Positions 1 to 10,600 of a stretch of 64,000 nucleotides of DNA are shown piece by piece. The notes below the pieces were generated by a model. The model was not told where the DNA came from, searched no databases, and worked only from the letters and a program-made list of their open reading frames with translations. The position numbers were made by a program, and so were the translations under genes. Source of the stretch: Moesziomyces globuligerus (lineage: Eukaryota > Basidiomycota > Ustilaginomycetes > Ustilaginales > Ustilaginaceae); assembly GCA_030849465.1 (NCBI GenBank), contig JARVLF010000021.1, positions 372,001-436,000 on the forward strand. Reading direction: 5' to 3'. Numbering within the stretch: the first letter of the stretch is position 1; every line of letters begins with the position of its first letter.

Positions 1-1446
1 GCTGAAGAAGCGCAGCCCGGGCGCCTTGAGCAGCGCCACCAACGCCGTAAAGGCGATCGCCAGGTGCAGCGTGCTCATGCTCATCCAGCCGGGCACGGGG
101 AAGCTGCCGCACGGCGTGCGCAGACGGGTGGGCTTCTTGGACTCCAGGTCGTGACGCTTGCCCGAGCCCATGACGGTGCGTTCGAGCGCCGCGCCCTGCG
201 CCCTCCTCTCGATGCCGATCATCTCGCGCCAGACCGTGTTGCGTTGCCAGACGACCTGCTCGCGCAGATGCGTCTTGAGCTGCTGGTTGGCGGCGCCGAC
301 ATCGCCGGCGGTGACGACCTTGGCGAAGAGCTGGATGAGCGTCTCGATGCATTCGTCGAGGCCGCGCTTGGTGTCGGCGGTGAAAGGTTGCTGGACGCGC
401 AGGCTGTCGTTCATGTAGCGGTCCTTGAGGTCGGACTTTGTGATCTTGTCGTACTTCTTGAGGATCTTGCGCATGCCCGTCTCGTTGAGCTGGACAAACT
501 GCTTGAGCTCAGACATGGCGACAAAGAGGTCGGTGATGCGTTTTTTGAAGGTGATGCGCATGTCGATCGCATAGTCGTTGTCGGCAGTCCAGATGGACAT
601 GCTCTTGGCGTCGCCGGCGAAGCTGCTATCGCCGGCGTCGCTGGAGCCGGGAGCGAGGCGGTCCTGGCTGTTCGCGGCGTCGTCGCCCGGGTGGAGGACG
701 AGGCCGAGCGAGCGGCGGCGGACGGGCTTCTTGCCAAAGATGCTCGCCCAGCGGCCCTTGCTGCCGGACTGGCTGGCGTTGGAGCTGCTGCGCGTGCGCT
801 TTGCGAAGCCCGAGGTGTCGCCGCCGAGGTCCGAGAGATCGGCCGAGTGGTCGAGCAGCGTGCTGGAGCGATTGCGGTTGTTGGCCGGGCGCGAAGGGGC
901 CGCACCGTCCTCGAGCGTGGCACGGCTGTCCTTGCGGGAGCGGGAGGGCCCGCTCTCGCGCATGCGCTGCTGCTGGCGCGCGGCCTCGTTGTACTTGCGA
1001 GGCTGGGTGAAGACTTCATCGATGCTGGGCCGACGATCGGTGCTCACGTTTGCGGTGCGGACGGTGTCGATGAGGTCGTCGTCGTCGTCCTCGTCGTCGC
1101 TCCTGCCAAAGTCGGAATCGTCGTCAAAGTCCTCGTTCTCGACGCGCTCGAGGTCGTCCTTGAGATGCTGGAGGTCGGCGCGCAGCTCGGCCTCCTTGAC
1201 GAGGTAGAAGTCGACGATCTTGTTGAGCTCCTTGTCGAGCAAGGGAACGAAGGTGCGATCGGTCTCGGTGGTGTCGGCATCCTGAAGGAGACCGGACGAC
1301 TCGTTTTCGAGGTCCGAGTAGCCAGCGGGCGCCGAGGGCAGCTCCTTCTCCATGAGGTAGATGGTCTTCTTGAGGTTGGAGTAGGCGATGTACTTGTCCG
1401 CCCAGTCGGGGACGGCGTTGAACTGGATGCTGTGCGAGAACTTCAT
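1..1446 (-). CDS. SPX-domain low-affinity phosphate transporter (Pho87/90/91 type), 3' part beyond the left edge
   Basis: 482 codons are present and the gene runs off the left edge. The protein starts MKFSHSIQFNAVPDW, the usual N-terminus of the fungal Pho87/Pho90/Pho91 SPX transporters. SPX sub-motifs are clear: Y22 and K26 in YSNLKK match residues of the known inositol-pyrophosphate/phosphate pocket, and the last SPX helices lie near residues 303-342 (ELKQFVQLNETG, KKYDK). An Asp/Glu-rich linker sits near residues 100-125. The first hydrophobic segment begins near residue 457 (MSTLHLAIAFTALVALL), so transport would come from the missing C-terminal membrane domain. A Syg1/Xpr1 exporter is less likely from the first 15 residues. 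The start is the first ATG of the conserved block. The gene is divergent from the PPIL2-like gene. Plasma membrane or vacuole cannot be decided from this part. Confidence 0.85.
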   Translation of the reverse strand, partial: MKFSHSIQFNAVPDWADKYIAYSNLKKTIYLMEKELPSAPAGYSDLENESSGLLQDADTTETDRTFVPLLDKELNKIVDFYLVKEAELRADLQHLKDDLERVENEDFDDDSDFGRSDDEDDDDDLIDTVRTANVSTDRRPSIDEVFTQPRKYNEAARQQQRMRESGPSRSRKDSRATLEDGAAPSRPANNRNRSSTLLDHSADLSDLGGDTSGFAKRTRSSSNASQSGSKGRWASIFGKKPVRRRSLGLVLHPGDDAANSQDRLAPGSSDAGDSSFAGDAKSMSIWTADNDYAIDMRITFKKRITDLFVAMSELKQFVQLNETGMRKILKKYDKITKSDLKDRYMNDSLRVQQPFTADTKRGLDECIETLIQLFAKVVTAGDVGAANQQLKTHLREQVVWQRNTVWREMIGIERRAQGAALERTVMGSGKRHDLESKKPTRLRTPCGSFPVPGWMSMSTLHLAIAFTALVALLKAPGLRFFS

Positions 1447-2238
1447 GGTGGAATGGTGCTCGAGGTGGCGCTGTATGCGGAGGTGTAGCGGGGAGGGTGT
1501 ATGGCCGGAGTCTAGATGCGGGGTAGGCGAGGGACCGAAGGACTGGAGCGGGATGTGCTCGGCCTGGTCGTCGCTGTAAGGGAGACGATGATGGTCAGAC
1601 GATGCGCGAGTGGAGGGATGCACGCGGGAAGCCGGCGAGGGGGATGGTTCGAAGACGGGAAGAATTGCCGAACCGCTTTGACGGGCAGAGGAAGCCATGC
1701 ACTAGTTTGCGTGTCACGGCAGGGCAGGGCTATGGAGATAGGCCGACTGACGCGGACATGCACAGCGTCGGCAGTAGCGGATGGTGATGGGATGGGGGGT
1801 TATGCTGAGCCTCGAGAGTGAGGGGAGAGGTTGCCGGAATCGATCAGAGATGGCGGTGGGTCGGAGCGAGAAGTGAGGGTCCACTCAGTGATACGGTACG
1901 TGACTGTGGCTGGGATGTGTGATCCTTTTTGGCGATCCAGCCCAGAGCGAATTCGCGTTGGAGCGGAGGAGAGCTCGAGAGCCGATGAGGTGCCGATTGC
2001 GGATTGGGCCTTGGATTTGTGATGGAAGCGCCCCGAGGCAGCGTGGACCAGGCTACAGTACGCAGCTAAGTTAGGCCAAGCTGCAGGTCCAAATGCAGAA
2101 AACGTCGGATATCGGAGCCAATCCAACATGCTCGGAAAGGGTGGAGGGGGCAACCTTCGAAGAATCCTTGCATCTTTGCTGAAGCTCTCGGAAGCTCGCC
2201 GACTCCCACGCCACCGCACGCTCGTATCGGCACATCCA
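1447..2238. other. Divergent intergenic region
   Basis: 792 bp between the SPX transporter and the PPIL2-like gene. It has no convincing coding frame. It holds a TACAGTAC at 2054-2061 directly followed by AGCTAAGTTAGGCC at 2064-2077, two motifs that recur elsewhere in the window. An in-frame ATG at 2128 could extend the downstream protein by 37 residues. Confidence 0.6.
2064..2077. promoter_or_regulatory. CTAAGTTAG palindrome, copy 1
   Basis: AGCTAAGTTAGGCC, a near-perfect inverted repeat, lies 162 bp upstream of the cyclophilin ATG and adjoins a TACAGTAC octamer. The role as a binding site is inferred from recurrence in other promoters. Confidence 0.3.
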
Positions 2239-3915
2239 ATGGGGCACGGCAAATCCGACCGGCCGTTTCTGAGTGCTTCCGAGCACTCGGGCGTCTACGG
2301 CGCGCACTCGGCCTCTTCGGGCAAGCACGGCGGTCTGCAGCAAGCCGCCTTTGAGCCTGTCGCCTTCGACTGCTGCGCCATCTCGTTCCAGCGCTGGACC
2401 TCGCCCGTCTGCTCGCCCGACTGCGGCGTCGCCCTCGAGCTCACCAACCTCATCCCCTTCCTGCGCAAGTACCGCGTCCATCCGGTCACGGGGCGGCCGT
2501 TGGAGCTCGACGACGTCGTGCGGCTGCACTTCCACACCAACGAGCAGGGCCGCTACTACGACCCGGTCTCGTTCAAGGAGTTCAGTCCGCACTCGCATCT
2601 CGTCGCCATCCGTCCATCCGGCAATGTGTATCTCTACGACACCGTACACAGGCTCAACATCAAGGCCAAGTACATGAAGGATCTCGTCACCGACCAGCCG
2701 TTCACCAAGGCCGACATGATCACCATCCACGATCCTAGCCAGCCCGATCTGCGCGATCCCACATCCATGCACCACGTCAAGCACGGCCTCGCACTTACCC
2801 AGGCGGATAAGGGCATCGACACGACCCAGCAGATCAACACGGCCGCCACAGGGAGTGCGCAAAAGGTGCTCGCCCAGCTCCGTACCAACCCCGAGTCCGA
2901 ATCTCTTTCCGCGAGCGCATCGACGCCAGCCCAGCCGGCTGTCAGCACGGCGGTGAGCCGCAACAGGGCCGCGGGGGCATCCACTGGGATGGCGGCGGCG
3001 AGTTTCACCTCGTCGAGCCTCACGCCACGCACGGCGATCGAGCGCGTGGTGCTCGACGACGAAGAGCGCATGTTTGAGCACGTCAAGACGCGCGCGCGCC
3101 AGAAGGGCTACGTTCGGCTGACGACCAACCTGGGTCCGCTCAACCTCGAGCTGCACTGCGGCAAGGCGCCACGCGCGTGCTACAACTTCCTCCAGCTCTG
3201 CAAGCAGGGCAAATACGACGGCACCATCTTCCACCGCAACATCCGCGGCTTCATGATCCAGGGTGGCGATCCCACGGGCACGGGGCGTGGCGGCACCAGT
3301 ATCTGGGGCAAACCCTTCCGCGACGAATACGGCGAGGTGGGAGCGGAGAAGCATTCGTCACGTGGTGTGTTGTCGATGGCCAACAGTGGACCGGGGACGA
3401 ACGGGAGTCAGTTCTTCATCACCTACCGTGCGACGCCGCATCTCGATGGCAATCATACCGTCTTCGGTACGCTCGTTGATGGCGACAAGGATGCGACGTT
3501 GACCAAGCTCGAAGCGGTGCCGAGCAACGAGGATGACAGGCCGGTGCGCAAGATCGTGGTGACCGATGTCTTGGTGACGCAGGATCCGTTCGAGGTGTAT
3601 CAGCTCCGGCAGAAGGATGCGGCCAAGGCCAACGATCCGACCGACCCCGAGTTTGTGCGCAGGTTGGAGAAGAGGAGGAGGAGGGAAAACGATCGGACGA
3701 CGTGGATGGGCACCAAACTCGCCGCCAGGAACGACGACGACGACGACGCCAACGCCACGGAAAAGGCGAAGGAGAAGAAGCTTCTCGCCACGGGTTCGAG
3801 CGTGGGCAAGTACCTCACATCCAATCAGCCCGCGCGACCTTCGGCGGACACGTCGGCTCAGTCCTCGCTCAAGCGCAAAGCCCCGCGTGGCTTTGGCGAC
3901 TTTTCAAGCTGGTAG
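2239..3915 (+). CDS. U-box cyclophilin, PPIL2/CYP60-type peptidyl-prolyl isomerase
   Basis: 558 aa. The N-terminal part (about residues 40-120) is the modified RING/U-box of the PPIL2 family: FDCCAISF, then [14 protein letters not shown] and [10 protein letters not shown]. Residues about 290-450 are a complete cyclophilin domain with [17 protein letters not shown] carrying the catalytic Arg, and NGSQFFITY. The residue equivalent to Trp121 of cyclophilin A is His ([12 protein letters not shown]), so strong cyclosporin binding is not expected. The lysine- and aspartate-rich C-terminus is probably disordered. Members of this family act in the nucleus with the spliceosome and as ubiquitin ligases. 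The start at 2239 (MGHGKSD) matches the family's usual MGKG-type start; an in-frame ATG at 2128 is an alternative. Its stop is 106 bp from that of convergent ZPR1. Confidence 0.9.
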   Translation: MGHGKSDRPFLSASEHSGVYGAHSASSGKHGGLQQAAFEPVAFDCCAISFQRWTSPVCSPDCGVALELTNLIPFLRKYRVHPVTGRPLELDDVVRLHFHTNEQGRYYDPVSFKEFSPHSHLVAIRPSGNVYLYDTVHRLNIKAKYMKDLVTDQPFTKADMITIHDPSQPDLRDPTSMHHVKHGLALTQADKGIDTTQQINTAATGSAQKVLAQLRTNPESESLSASASTPAQPAVSTAVSRNRAAGASTGMAAASFTSSSLTPRTAIERVVLDDEERMFEHVKTRARQKGYVRLTTNLGPLNLELHCGKAPRACYNFLQLCKQGKYDGTIFHRNIRGFMIQGGDPTGTGRGGTSIWGKPFRDEYGEVGAEKHSSRGVLSMANSGPGTNGSQFFITYRATPHLDGNHTVFGTLVDGDKDATLTKLEAVPSNEDDRPVRKIVVTDVLVTQDPFEVYQLRQKDAAKANDPTDPEFVRRLEKRRRRENDRTTWMGTKLAARNDDDDDANATEKAKEKKLLATGSSVGKYLTSNQPARPSADTSAQSSLKRKAPRGFGDFSSW

Positions 3916-3948
3916 AACCCAATCCACCACATGATCAGAGTGCAAACA

Positions 3949-3961
3949 GAGAGAGAGAGAG
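3949..3961. repeat. (GA)n microsatellite
   Basis: Six GA units in the short gap between the convergent PPIL2-like and ZPR1 genes, in presumed 3' UTR. Confidence 0.8.
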
Positions 3962-4021
3962 GAAAGAGCTCGTGAGTTGAATGACTGGATGCGAATACAA
4001 GAGGAAAAAGTTATGAGGCAT

Positions 4022-5653
4022 CTACTGCTGCTGGGTGGTTTGGAGTTCTGGGTCGGTCGAGTAGTTATCGACGTTGATGTCGTTGAGACCGAGGTCTTCG
4101 TTCTGGTCGTAGGACCTATCGTACTTTTCCTCTACGATCTGCTCGTCCGGATCGGGCGCATAGGGGTTCTGAATGTACGAGTTTGCGAGCGGATCGTCGA
4201 GGATGACGGTATACGGCAGAGTGTCGCAGGCGATGACGCTCTTCAACTTGCCGAGGAAGCCCTCGAAGCTCTTTTGCTGGGTGGACGAATCGCCGCGCAT
4301 GAGGACCCTTTCGGACAACTCGTCGTACACCTGCTGAAGCAAACCCTCGAGCGTGGTGAATCGTCCACCTAACGTACCGGGCGAAAGATGGAGGTCGATC
4401 TCCGGAATCGCGAAACCGGCCGTCTCGGACTTGAGGATATCGCGCGAGAGATCCTCCTTGTCCTCGACCTTGAGCGTGAGCTTCCTGCCCTGCTCGGAAA
4501 TCGCCGCACCGGACTTGACCTCGTTGTCCTTGTAGCCGCAGTTGTCGCAGTTGGTCGACATGATGAGGATGTCCTTGAAGTAGGGGATGTTGACCTTCTT
4601 CATGCGCGTGTCCAGCGGCGCATTGCACGACGAACACGTCCCCGCAAACGTATACACCTCCTCATTGTCGAACTCGGTCTCGCCAGCCTCCTTGTCAAAG
4701 CCCGTCGTGTGCACCTCGTCGGCGGCGCCTGCTGCGGGCGCGGTGGCCGAGAGGCCGATGAGTTCGTTCTGCTCCTTGGAACGCGCGTAGTCGCGCTTGC
4801 TCCACTTTGCATCCGACATGCCGCGACCCTCAACATCGCCCATGAACTCGACAAACGAGTTGCCCGACGGATCGTCCAGTCGGATCGAGAACGGCGTCAC
4901 CTTGCGGTTCGCCTTGTCCTCCGCCGACATGTTGGACGAGCTGCCGCCCACGGGTCCGAGACTTTTAAGTGCCGAGTCGGTGGCGTCGTCCTGCTTGGAC
5001 TCCTCCTCGGCGTCGTTCTTCTCTTCGCCGAGGATGTCGCGGAGCTTGTCGCAGACCTGTTCGATCTTGGCGTACGCCTCGGGCTGCATGTGCTTGCGGA
5101 GGGGTTGGTCGAGTTCGAGGTCGCGCAGCGTGTCGGCGACGATGCCCTCGATGGTGGTCAGCTGGCCCTTCTTGGGCGGGATCTCGATCTGAAGTTCGGG
5201 GATGGTGACGGTGCAGAACTCGGACTTGACGACCTGCCTGTTGAGGTCGGTGGGGTTGGTTACGTGGACGGTGTAGAGGCAGCCCTTGGGTTGGAGCTGG
5301 CCTGCGGACTGGATCTCGTTGTTGCGGTTGCCGCAGTGCGGGCACGAGAAGGAGACGACGATGACCTCGCGGAAGTAGGGGATGTAGGTGAGCAGCATGC
5401 GCGTCGTGCCCTGCTCGTGACAGTCCATGCAGAGCGAGTCGATCTCCTCGACCATCTTGTGCTCGTTGTCGAAGCCGGCGGCGGGCTGCTCGCCGCCGTC
5501 GACGTAGTCGCCGATCGGCTTGAAAAACTGCTTCGAGTCCTGGGGAGCGGAGGACGACATGTCGACGTCGGGGATGGCGGTGTCGGTATCGGCGGACTCG
5601 GTGTTGGGTCTCTTTGGCTGCGGTCCGGTGGCAGGATCGGTGGTGCGTTTCAT
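4022..5653 (-). CDS. ZPR1: Zinc finger protein ZPR1
   Basis: 543 aa with the diagnostic duplicated ZPR1 architecture. The first C4 zinc finger starts at Cys75 (CMDCHEQG ... CPHCGNRNNE), followed by its beta-rich ZPR1 domain. The second finger lies near residue 340 (CSSCNAPLDTRM ... CDNCGYKDNE), followed by a second copy of the domain. ZPR1 is a conserved eukaryotic chaperone that folds and binds eEF1A and shuttles between cytoplasm and nucleus. The linker between the repeats is acidic and lysine-rich and probably disordered. The start is MKRTTDPATG; the frame upstream lacks another ATG. An AAATTTTTTCG element lies 162 bp upstream, similar to elements in front of ROK1, SGD1/PRP17 and RRS1. Confidence 0.95.
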   Translation of the reverse strand: MKRTTDPATGPQPKRPNTESADTDTAIPDVDMSSSAPQDSKQFFKPIGDYVDGGEQPAAGFDNEHKMVEEIDSLCMDCHEQGTTRMLLTYIPYFREVIVVSFSCPHCGNRNNEIQSAGQLQPKGCLYTVHVTNPTDLNRQVVKSEFCTVTIPELQIEIPPKKGQLTTIEGIVADTLRDLELDQPLRKHMQPEAYAKIEQVCDKLRDILGEEKNDAEEESKQDDATDSALKSLGPVGGSSSNMSAEDKANRKVTPFSIRLDDPSGNSFVEFMGDVEGRGMSDAKWSKRDYARSKEQNELIGLSATAPAAGAADEVHTTGFDKEAGETEFDNEEVYTFAGTCSSCNAPLDTRMKKVNIPYFKDILIMSTNCDNCGYKDNEVKSGAAISEQGRKLTLKVEDKEDLSRDILKSETAGFAIPEIDLHLSPGTLGGRFTTLEGLLQQVYDELSERVLMRGDSSTQQKSFEGFLGKLKSVIACDTLPYTVILDDPLANSYIQNPYAPDPDEQIVEEKYDRSYDQNEDLGLNDINVDNYSTDPELQTTQQQ

Positions 5654-5814
5654 CGGGGTTGGTGGGTGATGTGGTGTTGCGGAACAAGGGGTTGGTCGGT
5701 GAAGAGAGGTGGTGGAGGCTGGGTGCGTCTGCGCGCCACAGCGACGCACGACACTCGCACTCTATGCGCAGCATGTGGAGTTGGCTCAGTTCCGCCCAAG
5801 GCTGCTGCAATCTT

Positions 5815-5825
5815 AAATTTTTTCG
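5815..5825. promoter_or_regulatory. AAATTTTTTCG element upstream of ZPR1
   Basis: An A/T core in otherwise GC-rich DNA, resembling the RRPE element (AAAAATTTT) of yeast ribosome-biogenesis promoters. It lies 162 bp from the ZPR1 ATG. Function is inferred. Confidence 0.35.
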
Positions 5826-6384
5826 GGCCCGGCTGCGCAGCCTGAATCTTCTCGTTCGGGTTGCTTCTTGTGGCTTCTCGGCAGCTGGAGGCTGGATCGG
5901 GGGTGACATCTAAAGTGATCGGGGCGATCGCGCACTCTCCTGACTGGGTTTGCCGTCGGAAATGCGGGTTTTGCGCTGAGCAGGCCGAACAAGCTCGAGT
6001 GACAAGCAACGCAGACTCGCTCATTCGGAATCAGTCGCTGACCGCTGTCGAGGCCGACAAGACTGCCACGTAAGTAGCCTCGGCGTCGTGGAGCGTGGCC
6101 CGCCTATCTGCGGGCCATTCAAGGCGGTTGCGTGCGCGCGTGCGCGCGTGCATGCGAAGCGAGTCTAAAGTAGAGCCGCACGTCGAGACGACTGCCGAGT
6201 GCCTGTGCTGTCTCGTTTTGGCATTCGTTTGGTATTCGCTTGGCCAGGGGGCTCAGATCGAGAAGGCCAAAGGAGAGTCTGGAGCGGTGCAAAAATAGCA
6301 GCGATGCTGCCAAGAGGATTCACATTGCGGAACTTGGAGCTGCAGGCCCGTGGGAGCGATAGGCTCCGTGTTCTGTGCAGTCCC

Positions 6385-6396
6385 GGTAAGTTAGCC
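6385..6396. promoter_or_regulatory. CTAAGTTAG palindrome, copy 2 (variant)
   Basis: GGTAAGTTAGCC matches the GGCTAAGTTAGCC palindrome seen at 55892 except for one missing base in the left arm. Role inferred from recurrence. Confidence 0.25.
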
Positions 6397-7634
6397 GAAG
6401 TCTGTGCTTGTCAAGGCTCGGCGAAGTGAGCTTGGAAAGGACCGAGAAGGCCGCTTGGAAGGGAGGCTTGGAAGGCTTGGAAGGGAAGCGCGGTCAAGTC
6501 GACGGTCAGGAACCGGACAAAGCGACGCCGAACGCTGGCTGCCCTCGGAATTGATTGGCCTGCTGGGAGCGAGAGTTCAAGGGCTGGACTGGCTGGGCAA
6601 AGAGAGCTGCACAGAAATTTAGGCGAGGCAAGAATAGGCAGAAGCGCTTGCTTTGGTTGTCCGTGGACTTGAAATTGAGTTCGAGACTCTGCCACGATGC
6701 GCACTGCATAATCCAACCAAAATGGCCCGCAGTTCGCGTTTCGCGTCAGCCGAGCCGGGCCCAGCCCAGCTCAGCCCAGCCCAGCCCCGGTGCCGTGGAA
6801 ATCGCAATGAAATAATGCAAACGGCGCCTGGCCACGTTACAGTATCGCCTCGCCCGCCGTGCCTGACGAGAAGGTGAAGCTGTGAATCCACACCGGCTGA
6901 GCGCTGCCCACTGCACGCCTCGCCTCAGTGCGAGCCTGTCCATCGCGACCAGCTCAGCCCACATCCTTCTCATCACCCTCACCCTCACCTTCACCTTGCC
7001 CTCGCCCTAGCCCTTCATTCGCCTTCATACACCTCACCTCCCTCTCTGCCGACATTGTGGAATCGAATCACCTCCTCCCCACTCGCCCACTCCTCGTCCT
7101 ATCTCGCGCGCAGCAAATTGCTCCATCACTTGGATCCCCTCGTCATCGGCCCGCTACCCGGAGCTTCTCAACCGTTGCGCTGTCCCACACCTTCTCTTTC
7201 GCTCGAATCGCGCCGGCTTCGTATCGGCACAGTGATACCAAACCCGTCAGCCCCCTCGCAGATACGCATCTCCTGACCGACATCCTCTCGCCAGCCACGC
7301 CCACGCTCCAATCATCGCCGCCTCGCACGCAAGCAGGCCGCACTCAGCCGCAAAAGTTCCATGTCGCAGCCCGTCCCTTTCTAGCTCGCCGTTTAGTGCC
7401 ATCGCCATCAGCACGTGCCCACCTTAGCCCACATCACCGGAGCTCACTCGCAATCGGCCTCGCACACCATCCTGCCTTTCCAATTCGCTTGGTCACGCAT
7501 ACGCACCTCCCTTGATTCGAAGCGCCTCCTCGCTGCTACTCCTTCAACTCATGCATACCGCGCTTCCGTCCAGCTTCCTTCCCTAATCCGCTCTCCTTCA
7601 CCCCGCGTCTTCTTGCTCCAAGCGCGTGCCCGTC

Positions 7635-10600
7635 ATGTCGGCCCCTACCCCGCATCCACTCAAGCAGTCGCTCGAAAGGCCCGCGTCTCCGGCCGCCTCG
7701 AGCATCTCTTCCGATACCGCAGCACGCAGGATCGCCGCCAATGCCGTCGAGGCTCCCTCCTGCCCCATTGCCTGGGGCACCTGGCTCCGCAAGTATCAGC
7801 TCGGCTCTTGGTGCGAAAAGGTGGCTCCCGCCTCCTCTTCCGCAAAGACGACAGACTGCGCTCCAAACGGAACCACCACCTACTCCTCCCCAAATCCAAC
7901 CTTGAGTCATATCCCCGATCTGCCCGAGGCGACACCGGCTGTCGCCTCCTCTTCCGCGCCTCTTCTTACGCGCACCACCCCCTCCAAGCCCTCCAAGCCT
8001 TCTCACACCTCCAAGGCACATCGATATGTCAAACTCGACTCCGAGAATAGCATCGATTCCATGGATTTTTACAAGAACAACGGCTGGCTCGCCGCGCCTC
8101 CCCTGCCGCGCAGGCAGCATCGTCGCGTCGCAGAAGCGCTCCGCCGTCACGGCCTCATCGGCGCACAGGAACGCGAAGCGCTCAACCTCTACGTCCAGCA
8201 CGCCAAGGCCGTCTTCAAGTGCGAGTACGCCTCCTTTATGGTCGAGAGTGCCGACGAGGCCTACATGCTCATCCTCGCACAGCACGGCGGCAAGCCCGAG
8301 GTACAGGTCGTGCCGCGCAGCCTCACACTCTGCTCCCACGCCATGCTCCTCTCCGACGATGAGGTCCTCGTCATCAGCAACACCAACACAGATTGGCGTT
8401 TCCGCGCTTGCCCATCCACCCTCCCCGGCACCATCACCAACGCAAAGGGCAACTCCATGAGCTTCTATGCTTCCGCGCCCCTCTTCCTCTCCTACAGCCT
8501 CGACGGCATCGAGGGCCGCGTACAGGTCGGCCGCCTCTGCATCATGGACGAAAAGCCTCGCCAAGATTTCGACGAGAAGGACGCAGAGCTCCTCTACTCC
8601 ATCGGAAAGATGGCCGGCGATGCGCTCGAAAAGGAGTTCCAGAGCGCCAGGAACGCCAAAGCCGCCGAGATGCAGCAGCGCACCAGCAGCCTCATCCGCT
8701 CCCTCGAGGACGCCTCGCTCAACGCCCACCTTCGCCACCTCAACTCCACCGCCAACTCGACCAGCAACGACTCGGACCAAAGCGGATACGCACGCTACTC
8801 GCTCGTCGTCATCGACCGCGCCTGCCGCGAGTTGCAGGAGTGTCTCGGCGCCGCCGCTGTGGCTGCCTTTGATATCAACAACTTCCGCTTCAGACGCTCC
8901 GCGCCCGCAAGCGTCTCGCCTCGCAACTCGACTGCCTTTTCTGCTGCCACCTCGCCCAGCTGGCATCTCTTTGACGAAAGGGACTTCAACGAGCCGCTCA
9001 CCCCGCCCGCCGATTCCGTCTCCAAACCCACCCTCATCGATCCCGACTCGCCCCTCGTCTCGCCCCGCATGAGCCGCAACCTCTCCGCCTCCGCCGAGCT
9101 CGCCGGTGCGCTTCAGGCCATCGATCTGCGCGAAGGCTCACCGCCTCCGAGCTTGCTCAGCTTCAGCGGTCCCGAGGCCTACCGCCCCAACATGCCCGAA
9201 GACATTGAGAAGCTCAAATCTATCTTCGCCGCACCCCTCGCGCGCATGGCCGCCGAGACCAAGATGACTCTGCGCTGCAAGTTCTACCCCAGGCAGACCG
9301 ACAATTCGTCATCAGACGATGGCGAGGACGACGACACGATCGCGTCCTCACCGGAAGACGACAAGGATCCCTGGCACGAGCTGCTCCCGTCGGACTCGCC
9401 CGTCAGCTCGTACGCCGTCGTCGCGTGCTACAACCGCGCTAAGTTGAGGCCGGGCATCATGTTCCTCATCATGTTTGCCGAGCACGTCTACTTTGACCAG
9501 CAGGAGCGCTTCTTCGTCGAGAGCACCATGCAGATCGCGCTCGGAAGCCTGCTGCGACAGAAGCTCTCCGAAGTCGATTTCTTCCAGGCCGAGTTCCTCC
9601 GCCACATCCAGCACAATCTCCGCACGCCTCTCCACGGCGCGCTCGGAGCCGTCGAGTATCTGCGCGCCGCCATCAGCAACGACGTCGACGACGATGCGAT
9701 CAAGATCGATCTGTCCGCCGACGGTGTGCTGGCCACGCTGCTCGAGTCGATCTCCCTGTCCGGCCTCACGCTCAACTCGTACATCGACGATCTGCTCAGC
9801 TTCCAGAATCTCTCGGGCATCAAGGGCGGTCTGGCTCCACCGATCAAGCGCACTTCGGTCGACATTGTCAAGGTGATCGAAGCCGTCGCCGACGAGGAGT
9901 GGGAGTTCGCCCAGCGGCTCGATCAGCAGTGGCGCAAACTCGACGACGACGACATTAACCCGGATGGCAGCTCGCCGTCGGCTGTGGAGCTCATCATCAA
10001 GGCCACGCCCGACGTGCGCGAGTGCGAGTGGATCGTCGACGTCAAGGCGCTGCAGGACGTGGTGCGCAAGGTGGTCTCCAACGCCGTCCGCTTCACGCAG
10101 AAGGGCTACGTCGAGGTCTCGATGCGTCTGGCCGCACAGAATGCGCTGGACGAGGTGGACATCGAGGTTTCGGATGGCTACTCGGTCATCGAGATCGAGG
10201 TGGCGGATACGGGCCTCGGCATGACCAAGGAGTTCTGCCAGACGCAGCTCACGCGGCCTTTTGCCAAGGGCGACTCGTTCCGCGACGGCATCGGGCTGGG
10301 CATGACCATCGTCTCGTCTACGCTGCAGAAGTTTGGCGGCAAGCTGTCGGTGGCGTCCGAGGTCAACATGGGCACGCGCGTGACCATGTGTGTGCCGCTG
10401 CAGCGCGGGTCTCCGCAGCATGGCCGCAACGGCTCGACGGCGAGTTCGGGCCCGCCGCGCTTCGCCGTTTCCAAGCTGGCCTACTTCGGCCTCGAGACGC
10501 GCGGGCTGCGGCGGCTGGCCGTCTCGCTCTGCGAGCACTTTATGCCCATGGGTGGCATCGAGCTGACGCACGACTACGCCGAGGCGGACTGCATTGTGGT

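Larger units (their letters stand above)
5654..7634. other. Long divergent intergenic region
   Basis: Almost 2 kb between ZPR1 and the hybrid histidine kinase. No frame has the codon bias of the neighbours. It contains the AAATTTTTTCG element near ZPR1, GGTAAGTTAGCC (6385-6396), a run of AGCCC units (about 6760-6787), TACAGTA (6838-6844) and a pyrimidine-rich stretch (about 6960-7630) that looks like a long 5' leader of the kinase gene. A non-coding RNA cannot be excluded. Confidence 0.6.

Noticed and set aside
64..1488. Long plus-strand open frame opposite the SPX transporter
   Set aside because: It is the antisense of the SPX reading frame. The minus strand encodes a recognisable conserved protein and the plus strand encodes Ala/Val/Leu-rich filler caused by GC3 bias.
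6928..7515. 195-codon plus-strand frame upstream of the histidine kinase
   Set aside because: Ser/Pro-rich translation of a pyrimidine-rich leader, without domain or typical codon bias.
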